20,980 nucleotides of DNA from Alphaproteobacteria bacterium (lineage in GTDB: Bacteria > Pseudomonadota > Alphaproteobacteria > Micropepsales > Micropepsaceae): contig PKWC01000233.1 of the NCBI GenBank assembly GCA_003131925.1, forward strand, positions 22,884 through 43,863, read 5' to 3'. Shown here in pieces: positions 1 to 7,251 of this stretch. Both the position numbers and the translations under genes were made by a program. Position 1 is the stretch's first letter, and every line of letters begins with the position of its first letter. The notes under the pieces were generated by a model. The model searched no databases. It saw nothing but the letters and a program-made list of their open reading frames with translations, and had not been told where the DNA came from.

Positions 1-9
1 CGGCGGGCG

Positions 10-1344
10 TTATGGTCCGGTCTCTGGGGCATAGCGGGCATGTCCGGAAGATACTGCGCTCTGGGCGGCGAGTTTGGGTGTGCGCTCGAACGCGGTGCCG
101 CGCCCGGTCAGGGCTTGGACCGTTCCGCGTAAATTGGCAAGCCCCATCAGAATCTGGAGGCCCACAACGGCGGGCAGGCGCGGAAGTTCGGAGCGTAGAC
201 CGGATCCCCGCACGAACATCTGGCTGATAAGTATCAACATCGCCGGACCAATGATCGCGCCTTCGAGCAGCGACAGCGCGATCAGCGCAGCGACGGGCCA
301 GGTGAGCCCGTAACCCATGGTGAGATCGATAGCAGCGGTCGCCGCGGTGAGAGCGAACAGCGGTCCCAGAAGTCCGCTGCCGAGGTGAAGCGTCGAAACA
401 AGCTTTTGGCCTACCGACAGGTGCGACCGCCACACCGGCCAGAGCAGCTTGCGCCCGGCCTCGGCAAAACCCTTGGTCCAGCGGAACTGCTGCAGACGCC
501 ACACGCCCATCGATCCCGGAAGCTCGCCTTTGACGGCGACGGTCGACAGGAACAATGCACGCCAACCCTTCAATTGCGCGCGGTAGCTGAGATCGAGATC
601 TTCGGCGAGCGTGTCGCCCTGCCAGCCTCCTGCGCTATCGATCGCCGCGCGGCGCCAGACGCCGCACGTCCCGTTGAACGGCATGACCTGGCCCGACCAG
701 TTTCTCGCCGCCTGTTCAACGGCGAAATGCGCGTCGAGGATACGTTGCTGCGCGTAGGTCACGATGTTGTCGCCGGCATTCAGATAGTCGCAGCGCGCCT
801 GGACGAAGCCGAGGCCGCCGTCGTTCATCAACGGACGCATGCAGGCGCGCAGGAAATCCCGCCCGGGCACATAGTCCGCATCGAGAATGGCGACAAATTC
901 CTGTTCGGAATGGCGCAAACCTTCGGCAAGCGCGCCTGCCTTGAATCCCGACCGATGGCCGCGCGTGATCAGCAGAGCGTCAATTCCGCTTGCGCGCAAC
1001 GCGCCGGCTGCGGCCTCGCTCAGATTGGTGCTGTGATCGGTGCTGTCATCGAGAATCTGGACATGCAGGCGGGCGGTGGGCCAGTCGAGAGATTTCACCG
1101 CTTCGGCGACGCGCGCAATGAGTGCGCCTTCGTTGAAGGTCGGCAGCTGGATCAGCACGTCCGGCAGATCGTTTTCCGGGGGAAGGGGCAGAGCGAGCAG
1201 GCGGGCTTCGTTCGCGAGCGCTTGCTGCCGGTGCCGAAGGTACTGGACCGCAATCCAGAAAACCGATGCGCCGAGCAGGCAATGTATCGCGAGGCACGAC
1301 AGGAGCAACGCGTGATTGAACTGGAAAATCTCTGAATACGGCAT
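10..1344 (-). CDS. Membrane GT2 glycosyltransferase, cellulose-synthase-like (copy 1)
   Basis: Processive-type family 2 glycosyltransferase of 444 aa, expected in the inner membrane with its catalytic domain in the cytoplasm, using a nucleotide sugar. One N-terminal membrane segment (about 12-34) precedes the GT-A domain. The family residues are present: D99-D100, the DAD motif at 155-157, ED at 248-249 and QQFRW at 285-289, which is the Q-x-x-R-W motif of BcsA-like enzymes. Hydrophobic segments at about 318-340, 348-376 and 392-406 follow. The tail has F-E-R-T-P-K (419-424), shared in form with the neighbouring copy at 1520-2809. ATG start; no strong ribosome site is visible. It is the last gene of the leftward glycan operon, 175 bp after the previous gene. 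The family call is firm. The sugar and acceptor are unknown; glucomannan, cellulose-like and glycolipid products are all possible. Confidence 0.9.
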   Translation of the reverse strand: MPYSEIFQFNHALLLSCLAIHCLLGASVFWIAVQYLRHRQQALANEARLLALPLPPENDLPDVLIQLPTFNEGALIARVAEAVKSLDWPTARLHVQILDDSTDHSTNLSEAAAGALRASGIDALLITRGHRSGFKAGALAEGLRHSEQEFVAILDADYVPGRDFLRACMRPLMNDGGLGFVQARCDYLNAGDNIVTYAQQRILDAHFAVEQAARNWSGQVMPFNGTCGVWRRAAIDSAGGWQGDTLAEDLDLSYRAQLKGWRALFLSTVAVKGELPGSMGVWRLQQFRWTKGFAEAGRKLLWPVWRSHLSVGQKLVSTLHLGSGLLGPLFALTAATAAIDLTMGYGLTWPVAALIALSLLEGAIIGPAMLILISQMFVRGSGLRSELPRLPAVVGLQILMGLANLRGTVQALTGRGTAFERTPKLAAQSAVSSGHARYAPETGP

Positions 1345-1403
1345 GGCTGGTCGCGGAATCCCCTGAGCGGGCCTCTGTGCCGCGAGTCGCGCGCCAGAGC
1401 AGG

Positions 1404-1430
1404 CTGCGACCTTAACATGACCGGTCGCAG
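1404..1430. repeat. Inverted repeat (8-bp perfect arms) between the two GT2 genes
   Basis: CTGCGACC at 1404-1411 and GGTCGCAG at 1423-1430 are perfect reverse complements around an 11-nt loop. The repeat lies in the 175-bp gap, about 90 bp after the stop of the upstream GT2 gene and 60 bp before the start of the downstream one. No T-run follows on either strand, so it is not a standard intrinsic terminator. An mRNA processing or attenuation hairpin, or an operator, is possible. No function is established. Confidence 0.5.
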
Positions 1431-1519
1431 ACCGCTACCTTCGAGCGGATCGCCGAACTCTTAGAAAGGGATAACAAAAATGAATGGCAGATGAACGAAG
1501 CGGCCAATCGACGCCGGGA

Positions 1520-2809
1520 TTATGACTCGGCTGCTCGCTTCGGCGTGCGCTTGAAGACCTCTCTCCGGCCGAAGAACGCAGCGATAATGGGCCGCGCATT
1601 CGCAAGGCTGAGATAGACAATGAGCGGCGGAAGAGCGCTGACGCCAAGCAGGTAGCGGCCGACTCCACCGCGCTTGAGTTCGAGATAGGGCGGCAACGTC
1701 ATTCCCACCGAAACAGGTAAAATGAGAATCAAGACCGTTGCAAGCAACGCGCCGACCGGCGGCAGGCTGCCGCCACGTAGGATCAGGTCCGACAGGAGCG
1801 CCACGGCCGCAATGGCAATGACGGGGAGCGCCGCCTGATAAAGGATAAGGAATCCCGCCTGGAACTTTTGGGGAATGCTCCAGGACGAACGCGAAATGGG
1901 CCCGATCAGCTTGCGGGCGATCTGGGCAAAACCCGATGCCCAGCGCCGTTGTTGAACCCGCCAGTGGCGCATCCGGTCCGGCACAAGACCTGACACCGGC
2001 GGGTGCATCGAAAACAGCCCCTTCCAGCCGGCGAGCGCGGCGCGGATCGTCAAATCCAGATCTTCGCACAATGAATCGGCCGTCCAACCGCCGGCATCCT
2101 CGATGGCGCGCCGCCGCCAGACCCCGCCCGTGCCGTTGAACTGAAACAGCATCCCGGCGCGCGCACGCACGCCCTGTTCCATGACGAAATGAGAATCGAA
2201 AAGCAGGCTCTGGGTGCGGGTGAGCCAGTTGGTCTGCGCATTCGAAAATTCACATCGCGACTGGATGAATCCGGCCGTCGGATTTGCGGCGAGGCGCGGA
2301 ACGGTCATCTTCAACCAATCGGCCGGCGGGCGAAAATCGGCGTCGAGAATGGCAACGAACGGTTCATTGCCCGACATCAACCCCGCGGCGAGCGCACCGG
2401 CCTTGTATCCGCGCCGGTCGTCTCGCGTCACGTGGTCGGCGTGAAAACCCTGTGCGCGCAATGCATCGATGGAGGACCGCGCCTGTTCCCGGGCCTCGCC
2501 GGCACTGTCGTCGAGCAGCTGGATTCGAAGCTTGTGTCTTGGCCAGAGAAGTGCGGCCACCGATTGCAACAGACCTTCCACTACGCCGGCCGGTTCGTCG
2601 TAGATCGGAAGTTGTAGCAGCACATCGGGCAGGTCGCAGTCGGGCGGGCAAGGAACGCGATTGTCCGATTCCGACAGTTTGCCCTGAATCCATTCGACCA
2701 GATAAAGGGCCGGCAGCATCAGAAATCCTAATCCCACTGCAACAACCGCGAGCAGCGCCATGATCGCGATCGCGTCGGCCATCATCACGGCGATCCGTTG
2801 TACGATCAT
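1520..2809 (-). CDS. Membrane GT2 glycosyltransferase, cellulose-synthase-like (copy 2)
   Basis: A 429-aa paralogue of the 10-1344 gene with the same architecture: N-terminal membrane segment(s) (about 12-40), a GT-A domain, then hydrophobic segments at about 318-342, 350-374 and 388-412. The catalytic motifs are D100-D101, DAD 156-158, ED 249-250 and QQRRW 286-290. The tail F-K-R-T-P-K (419-424) matches the sister gene. The ATG overlaps the stop of the upstream GT21-like gene by 4 bp (ATGA at 2806-2809), which indicates translational coupling. The family predicts inverting transfer of a sugar from a nucleotide donor at the membrane. The copies diverge clearly, for example in the regions around residues 60-130, so they probably do not have the same specificity. 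Substrate unknown. Confidence 0.9.
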   Translation of the reverse strand: MIVQRIAVMMADAIAIMALLAVVAVGLGFLMLPALYLVEWIQGKLSESDNRVPCPPDCDLPDVLLQLPIYDEPAGVVEGLLQSVAALLWPRHKLRIQLLDDSAGEAREQARSSIDALRAQGFHADHVTRDDRRGYKAGALAAGLMSGNEPFVAILDADFRPPADWLKMTVPRLAANPTAGFIQSRCEFSNAQTNWLTRTQSLLFDSHFVMEQGVRARAGMLFQFNGTGGVWRRRAIEDAGGWTADSLCEDLDLTIRAALAGWKGLFSMHPPVSGLVPDRMRHWRVQQRRWASGFAQIARKLIGPISRSSWSIPQKFQAGFLILYQAALPVIAIAAVALLSDLILRGGSLPPVGALLATVLILILPVSVGMTLPPYLELKRGGVGRYLLGVSALPPLIVYLSLANARPIIAAFFGRREVFKRTPKRAAES

Positions 2810-4005
2810 TTTTCAGTATCGCGCGTTGTGATACGCCGGGCATCCGGGTGGGGAGGCCGCAGATTATTCGATTTGCGCGCGGCGCTGTACACAGTTCCGG
2901 CCCAGGCGACCTCGGCCGTTGTCCAGGCCCGCAGCCATAGAAGCGGAGTGAGAATCTCGCGCGCAAGAAATGCAAACGGTGACAAGAGTGAAATCGGCCA
3001 TCCCTTGGCGAAACACAGGAAGGATTCTAAGCACAGCCACACGGCAAGTGTGGCCGCAGCGACATGCATCGGCGCGAATCCGGCTGCACGCGCGGCCAGG
3101 GCGCCCGCGACAGCAGTGGGAATTGCCGAGCCGAGCAGGTCGCCAAAATATGCCGCGGGAAGCTGGACGCGCCAGATAATCATCCAGCGCAATTGCCGTT
3201 GCCACGTTTCAAAAAATCGCCTCGATCCCAGAGCCTGATGGCTGACCCGATCCGCGAGCACCGTGCGCAGTCCCAAGCCTGCTATCGCGTTGGCAAGAGC
3301 CTGGTCTTCGCCCAGCGCCCAGGCAAGGCGATCGAATCCACCGGCGCGAATCAAGTCCGACCGCCGGAACAGCATGATCTTGCCAAGCCCAAAGCCAAAG
3401 CCGGCGGCGTCGGCGAGCATCAGGACGCGCGCATGATAGCAGTTGATGATCGACGCCTCGATCCAGGCGGCAAACGACCCGGGATGCGTAGCGATGGAGA
3501 TCGAGCTTACGAGGCCCGTGCCAGGCGCAAGATGGCGAACCAGTTCCTGCAGATCGCCATTCCCCAGACAAAGGTTGGAGTCCTTGGTCAACACCAAATC
3601 GTTGTTCGCCGCAACCAGCGCGGGCCACAAATTGTTCAGCTTTGGGCTCGCGGCAGTGGCGCACACTGAATGGATCGTCCGCGAGGAAACTGAAGGAAAG
3701 GCGGTCTGAATTCGCCGCGCCGCATCGATGGCGGGCGATTCGCGCTCAGCGGCCGCAATGATGATCTCGAGTCCGTCATAATCCTGCATGAACAGGGAGG
3801 AGAGCGCTTCGACAAAGCCGGCATGCAGATTCTTGATCGGCACTATGGCCGTAAGCGGCGGAAAATTTGCGGGCGCGTTGCTTGGCAGTTTGTGCAGCGG
3901 ATATGCCAGGGCGGCCAGGAAGGACAGCAGAAGCACGGCGATGGAGCATGTCCACCATGCCGCGGCCATTGCGGAGAGAACGGCAGCGAAGGTCACAACG
4001 GGCAA
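2806..4005 (-). CDS. Ceramide-glucosyltransferase-like (GT21-type) membrane glycosyltransferase
   Basis: A 399-aa protein with N-terminal hydrophobic segments (about 5-35), a GT-A domain and hydrophobic C-terminal segments. It follows the ceramide glucosyltransferase/HpnI pattern: S-P-K-L-N-N-L (120-126), the D2 aspartate at D142 (K-D-S), ED 233-234 as D3, and R-Q-L-R-W at 270-274 as the (Q/R)xxRW motif. Relatives put a sugar on a lipid such as ceramide or hopanoid. The D1 site is unusual: the region aligning with D-D-P-A-I-D of eukaryotic ceramide glucosyltransferase reads E89-S90-P-A-I-D. The chosen start is TTG; an ATG at residue 13 (3969) is the alternative, and neither has a convincing ribosome site. 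It starts 16 bp after the upstream gene and overlaps the next by 4 bp. Family call fairly sure; lipid acceptor inferred only. Confidence 0.8.
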   Translation of the reverse strand: MPVVTFAAVLSAMAAAWWTCSIAVLLLSFLAALAYPLHKLPSNAPANFPPLTAIVPIKNLHAGFVEALSSLFMQDYDGLEIIIAAAERESPAIDAARRIQTAFPSVSSRTIHSVCATAASPKLNNLWPALVAANNDLVLTKDSNLCLGNGDLQELVRHLAPGTGLVSSISIATHPGSFAAWIEASIINCYHARVLMLADAAGFGFGLGKIMLFRRSDLIRAGGFDRLAWALGEDQALANAIAGLGLRTVLADRVSHQALGSRRFFETWQRQLRWMIIWRVQLPAAYFGDLLGSAIPTAVAGALAARAAGFAPMHVAAATLAVWLCLESFLCFAKGWPISLLSPFAFLAREILTPLLWLRAWTTAEVAWAGTVYSAARKSNNLRPPHPDARRITTRDTEK

Positions 4006-4021
4006 TGCACAATCCGCGACA

Positions 4022-4876
4022 TCATGCTTTCATCCGCGGCTTCATCCGCAATTGGGCCCGTTTCGAATAGTCGAGCCAGGCCGCATCGAAGGACCGCCGC
4101 AGGGGTTTGGCGATGGCGCCGGCCCAATGCGCAAAATAGATTTCGCGCCCCTGCCAATCAACCGGTCCGCCGGCGCCCATCGCGACGCCCTCCGCCTTGT
4201 AGAAGCTTTCGTTGGAGGCATGTGGGACGCATTCCGCGAGCTGGCGGAGGTTCAGGCCCATGCGGTGGACGACGAAATTAACAAGGGGCTGAGCGAAGAG
4301 CATGCCCCGTTTGCGCACCGAGTGGAAAAGTTTTTCATCGGCATCGACGATCTGCTCGAAATCGGAGATCGAGATGATTTCCCGCGAAGTGAGGAAAAAA
4401 CCATCGTTGAACAGCGTGACGCCCTTGAGAAACGCATGGGAACTGCGCTTCTTGTTGTAGACGTAATCGTCGCTGGTCGAGGCGATGATGAAGTCGACAT
4501 GGCCCGGACGAAGGGCGTCGAAAACCTGCCGAAAATCGCGAAACAGGATCGTATCGACATCGAGGTAGATCACCCTGTCGAGCGGAAGCGCGAGCGCCTG
4601 CAGCTTGCGCAGACGCCTCCTGTGATGGGGAAAGAGAGGGTAGAGCCGCTTTGCCAGCGCGTCGAGCGCGGTCATCTCGTCATCGACCCAGTTCGCCCCG
4701 TACAGCTCGGCGGCACGCCGCGTCGATACGTTGTCGTCGTCGAAGGGAATAACGTAGAGCGGTGTCGCCGCGTTCGTCACACTGTAGCTCTCGAGAAACG
4801 GGAGCAGCCAGTGCAGAACCTTGTCGTTGGCGACGACCGCGATCCCGAAATTTGCCGTTCCGCCAGTCGCGGACAA
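4022..4876 (-). CDS. Putative DxD glycosyltransferase (GT-A fold, GT8-like)
   Basis: A 284-aa soluble protein without a signal peptide or clear membrane segment. It opens with a Rossmann-like strand (F-G-I-A-V-V-A-N-D, 10-18). It carries Y-L-D-V-D-T (104-109), a classic metal/nucleotide-sugar DxD motif preceded by L-D-R-V-I, then L-F-N-D-G-F-F (155-161) and H-W-A-G (250-253), an arrangement typical of GT8-like enzymes. It probably transfers a sugar from a nucleotide donor in the cytoplasm to the growing glycan. The start is TTG, strongly supported by AAGGAG at 4885-4890 with an 8-nt spacer. It lies 30 bp after the GtrB-like gene and 16 bp before the GT21-like gene, so it is an operon member. 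The exact family is uncertain because the similarity is at motif level only. Confidence 0.7.
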   Translation of the reverse strand: MSATGGTANFGIAVVANDKVLHWLLPFLESYSVTNAATPLYVIPFDDDNVSTRRAAELYGANWVDDEMTALDALAKRLYPLFPHHRRRLRKLQALALPLDRVIYLDVDTILFRDFRQVFDALRPGHVDFIIASTSDDYVYNKKRSSHAFLKGVTLFNDGFFLTSREIISISDFEQIVDADEKLFHSVRKRGMLFAQPLVNFVVHRMGLNLRQLAECVPHASNESFYKAEGVAMGAGGPVDWQGREIYFAHWAGAIAKPLRRSFDAAWLDYSKRAQLRMKPRMKA

Positions 4877-4884
4877 ATCGGTTA

Positions 4885-4890
4885 CTCCTT
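4885..4890 (-). promoter_or_regulatory. Ribosome binding site fixing a TTG start
   Basis: AAGGAG on the minus strand sits 8 nt upstream of the TTG at 4876. It is the best Shine-Dalgarno match in this operon. It supports the non-ATG start of the DxD glycosyltransferase, where no in-frame ATG precedes the first conserved strand. Confidence 0.7.
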
Positions 4891-4906
4891 CGAATGGATG
4901 CGGCCG

Positions 4907-5899
4907 TTACTCCGGCGCGACAACGCCGTCCGTCCTGGCGGGAACGGGGTTCTGGTCGCGGCAAGGCACGATCTCTCTCACAAAGTAGAGCGGCCTTTGC
5001 TTGGCTTCATTGAATGTCCGTCCGAGGTATTCGCCAATAATGCCCAGCGTGAGCAGCTGTAGGCCGCCGAGAAACAGAACGACCACCAAAAGGGAAGGAT
5101 AGCCTGCAACGGGGTTGCCGAACAGGAGCGTTCCGAGAACGATGCCGATACCGTAAAGAGCCGCAACCACGGAGGTAAACAGGCCGACATAGGCTGCGAT
5201 CTTGAGCGGCGCAGTGGTGAAAGAGGTAATGCCCTCCAGAGAAAAGTTCCATAGCCGCCAGTAATTGAACTTGGACTTTCCGGCGAAGCGCGGGTCGCGG
5301 TCGTACGGCATCGCCGCCTGACGGAATCCGATCCAGGCGAACAGTCCCTTCATGAAGCGATGACGCTCGCGCAATTGCAGCAGGGCATCGACAGACCGTC
5401 TGTTCATCAGGCGGAAATCGCCGGTGTCCCGGGGAATATCGATTCCGGTCAGCCGGCCGATGAAGCGATAAAACAGATGGGCGCTGGCCTTTTTGACGAA
5501 AGTCTCGCCGCTGCGGCTTGTCCGCTGCGCATAAATCACGTCGTGGCCGCCGGCTGCATACATGCGGACCATCTCCCGTATCAATTCCGGCGGATCCTGC
5601 AAATCCGCATCGATAATCACGACCACATCTCCCGACGCGTGATCGAGCCCGGCCGTCATTGCGGCTTCCTTGCCGAAATTGCGGCTGAGATCGACGAGCG
5701 CGATGTTGGCGTTCTGCTGCGCGAAACCGCGAAGGATGTCGGGTGTACGGTCCCGGCTGCCGTCGTTCACATAGATGAGTTCGTGCTCGCACGACAATTC
5801 ACGCAAGGTATCCAAAATGCGGCGGTTGAACTCGCCGATGACATCTTCCTCGTCAAAGGCGGGAACGACGATGGAGAGCAGGCGAATCTGTTCCGTCAA
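4907..5899 (-). CDS. GtrB/DPM1-like polyprenyl-phosphate glycosyltransferase
   Basis: A 330-aa GT2 enzyme that by family moves a sugar from a nucleotide donor to undecaprenyl phosphate on the cytoplasmic face, making a lipid-linked donor. The catalytic domain shows L-S-I-V-V-P-A-F-D-E-E (8-18), N-D-G-S (45-48), R-N-F-G-K-E (73-78) and D-A-D-L-Q-D-P-P-E (97-105). Two C-terminal membrane segments (about 233-258 and 268-290) end in G-E-Y-L-G-R (289-294). This is the GtrB/ArnC/PglC-like layout and length. The start is TTG, overlapping the methyltransferase stop by 4 bp (TTGA), and the N-terminus fits the family well. Its product would suit the GT-C-type membrane proteins at 7252-11438, which belong to a class that uses polyprenyl-phosphate sugars; that link is inference. 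Sugar identity unknown. Confidence 0.92.
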   Translation of the reverse strand: MTEQIRLLSIVVPAFDEEDVIGEFNRRILDTLRELSCEHELIYVNDGSRDRTPDILRGFAQQNANIALVDLSRNFGKEAAMTAGLDHASGDVVVIIDADLQDPPELIREMVRMYAAGGHDVIYAQRTSRSGETFVKKASAHLFYRFIGRLTGIDIPRDTGDFRLMNRRSVDALLQLRERHRFMKGLFAWIGFRQAAMPYDRDPRFAGKSKFNYWRLWNFSLEGITSFTTAPLKIAAYVGLFTSVVAALYGIGIVLGTLLFGNPVAGYPSLLVVVLFLGGLQLLTLGIIGEYLGRTFNEAKQRPLYFVREIVPCRDQNPVPARTDGVVAPE

Positions 5900-6594
5900 G
5901 GCACGCGCGCCAGACAGAAGACCGACAGGCCGCCGAAGCGGTTATATCGGAAGAACGGCAACTCGATCCGGTGCGCCAAAGTCAGCAAGCCATTCACGAA
6001 TTGCGAATGCACGATCAAGCTGCTCCTGGGAGCGGAGTTTCGCTGCAGAATGCGGATGGCTGCCACGATCGGCAGGATTGAAGCAAAAAAATACCGTGTC
6101 GAAATGATTTCCAGGCCCGCCGAGCGCGCGGCTTCCTCCAGCGACTGGATTGTATAGCGCCGCCTGTGCTCGAGAAACCTGTCATGGGCTGAAAACAGCG
6201 ATTGGAAAGCCGGTACCGTTATCAGAACCAGTGCGCCGGCCGCCGCACCCACCAGGCTCGCCTCGATGAAATCGACATCATCGTCCACATGTTCGAGGAC
6301 ATCCATCAACAACACCAGATCGGCGTCGCAGGGGACGATTTCGCGGACGAAACGAATAGGCTTCCCGCAATATGATTCCGAGCGGTCTACAGGATAGGCG
6401 GAATCGACGCACACTGCCGAATTTCCGCCAAGACCAAGGAGATGCTTGGAAAAAATGCCGGACCCAGCTCCCATGTCCAGCACGCGGTGAAAGCTCGCAC
6501 CCCGCAACATGGAGTCGAGAGCGAGTTTTTTGGATTGGTAGTACCAATGCTCGCCAATGGAACCGCCTAACAGATCCGCTTCTTTGACATCCAT
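5896..6594 (-). CDS. Class I SAM-dependent methyltransferase
   Basis: A 232-aa protein with the Rossmann SAM-binding motif V-L-D-M-G-A-G-S-G (38-46), an acidic strand end at V-C-V-D (61-64) and the post-motif D-V-L-E-H-V (98-103), as in UbiG/Methyltransf_11-type enzymes. The C-terminal part is rather hydrophobic (around 165-180), so membrane association is possible. As first gene of the leftward operon, translationally coupled to the GtrB-like gene, it probably methylates a sugar, a lipid-linked intermediate or a related small molecule; the acceptor cannot be told. ATG start with an AGGA-type site about 10 nt upstream. A 15-bp dyad lies 35-49 bp upstream of the start. The enzyme class is secure, the substrate open. 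Confidence 0.85.
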   Translation of the reverse strand: MDVKEADLLGGSIGEHWYYQSKKLALDSMLRGASFHRVLDMGAGSGIFSKHLLGLGGNSAVCVDSAYPVDRSESYCGKPIRFVREIVPCDADLVLLMDVLEHVDDDVDFIEASLVGAAAGALVLITVPAFQSLFSAHDRFLEHRRRYTIQSLEEAARSAGLEIISTRYFFASILPIVAAIRILQRNSAPRSSLIVHSQFVNGLLTLAHRIELPFFRYNRFGGLSVFCLARVP

Positions 6595-6628
6595 GGGTAT
6601 CCCATCCTGTGACTAGCGCCCGCGCGTC

Positions 6629-6643
6629 ACCTGTCAGACAGGT
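6629..6643. promoter_or_regulatory. 15-bp dyad, possible operator of the glycan operon
   Basis: ACCTGTCAGACAGGT is a perfect inverted repeat (7-bp arms around a central A), centred at 6636, about 42 bp upstream of the methyltransferase ATG at 6594. Its location in the leader suggests a regulator-binding site or a small mRNA hairpin. No cognate regulator gene is in the window. The half-sites resemble those of lux-type boxes, but the spacing is too short for that class. Confidence 0.4.
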
Positions 6644-7067
6644 TGCATCGCGAATATCATAATCTCCTCGTCCCAACGGCTTGCTTTGGTTTGCTCCCTC
6701 ACTTGTAACCCCCAGGAGATCACGTCGGCTGTCGCGCACTGCAACCCAAAGACCCCGTGGTCATCGTACACGAATTTAGGTTAAAGATAGGTACAGGTGG
6801 CCGTTTTCCCCTCCGAGCCGTTGTGGACTGCCATGAATGACACCCGGAGGCGCGACGAACGGGTTGGCGACCTGAGGGGGAAATCAGGCATGCATTGTGA
6901 ACTCGATTTTGCAGGGTCCAATTGGGTAGACGGCGTCGGATTCACCTCAAGCAAGAGAGATTGGCGAACGGTCCCGATGGCTTGAATATATCCGGCGAAA
7001 CCCGGATATCATTCAATCCATCCAAGCCAAGCATTGGCCTCAAGAGTGCATCCGCCCGATCTCAGAT

Positions 7068-7244
7068 CTCGAACCGCGCTTCAACTTCGCGCCTATGCAA
7101 CGCGGTGTCGTGGCTCGGCTCGACAAGCCAGGCCGTCGCGAACCGGTGATCGTGCGCTGGGGCTTGGTTCCGAACTGCTCGAAGGACGACAAAGCGGGTG
7201 CGGCGATGATCAATGCGAAGGCCGGTAGCACGACGGAAAGGGGT
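7068..7244 (+). pseudogene. Remnant of an SRAP/YedK-type (abasic-site peptidase) gene
   Basis: The plus-strand frame encodes P-R-F-N-F-A-P-M-Q (from 7074), matching the family's R-Y-N-x-A-P block, then R-W-G-L-V-P (7155-7172) and M-I-N-A-K-A-G (7206-7226), matching W-G-L-x-P and I-N-A-R-x-E. Intact SRAP proteins are about 220 aa, begin Met-Cys and use Cys2 plus the Glu of the N-A-R-x-E block to crosslink abasic DNA. Here there is no Met-Cys start, the Glu is Gly, the Trp after the L-V-P block is Cys, and the C-terminal two thirds are missing. The remnant overlaps nothing essential and points away from its neighbours. It is best read as gene debris from an older insertion or deletion. Homology is inferred from motifs. 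Confidence 0.6.
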
Positions 7245-7251
7245 GTCCCGC

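Larger units (their letters stand above)
6595..7251. other. 657-bp gap: operon leader plus gene debris
   Basis: No intact gene is supported. The left part (6595-6800) should hold the promoter of the leftward glycan operon and contains the dyad at 6629-6643; I could not fix -35/-10 boxes. The right part, on the plus strand, is open from 6930 to the TGA near 7325 in one frame but lacks a credible start, and includes the SRAP-like remnant at 7068-7244. The stretch 6800-6930 shows nothing recognisable. The gap separates two minus-strand blocks, so they may be separate transcription units. Confidence 0.6.

Noticed and set aside
385..1335. Long plus-strand open frame opposite the first GT2 gene
   Set aside because: It is antisense to a gene with complete catalytic motifs, and its translation is Arg/Ala-rich without any recognisable motif; typical GC-rich shadow.
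10..2809. Cellulose synthase operon
   Set aside because: The GT2 genes have BcsA-like motifs, but no BcsB, BcsC, BcsZ or PilZ domain is seen, and the neighbours point to lipid or glycan modification.
3788..5062. A 424-codon plus-strand open frame spanning parts of three minus-strand genes
   Set aside because: It crosses gene boundaries of the real operon, including a strong ribosome site, and shows no family motifs.
6629..6643. Lux-type quorum-sensing box
   Set aside because: Half-sites are similar, but a lux-type box spans about 18-20 bp and this dyad is 15 bp with a single central base; no LuxR or LuxI gene is present.
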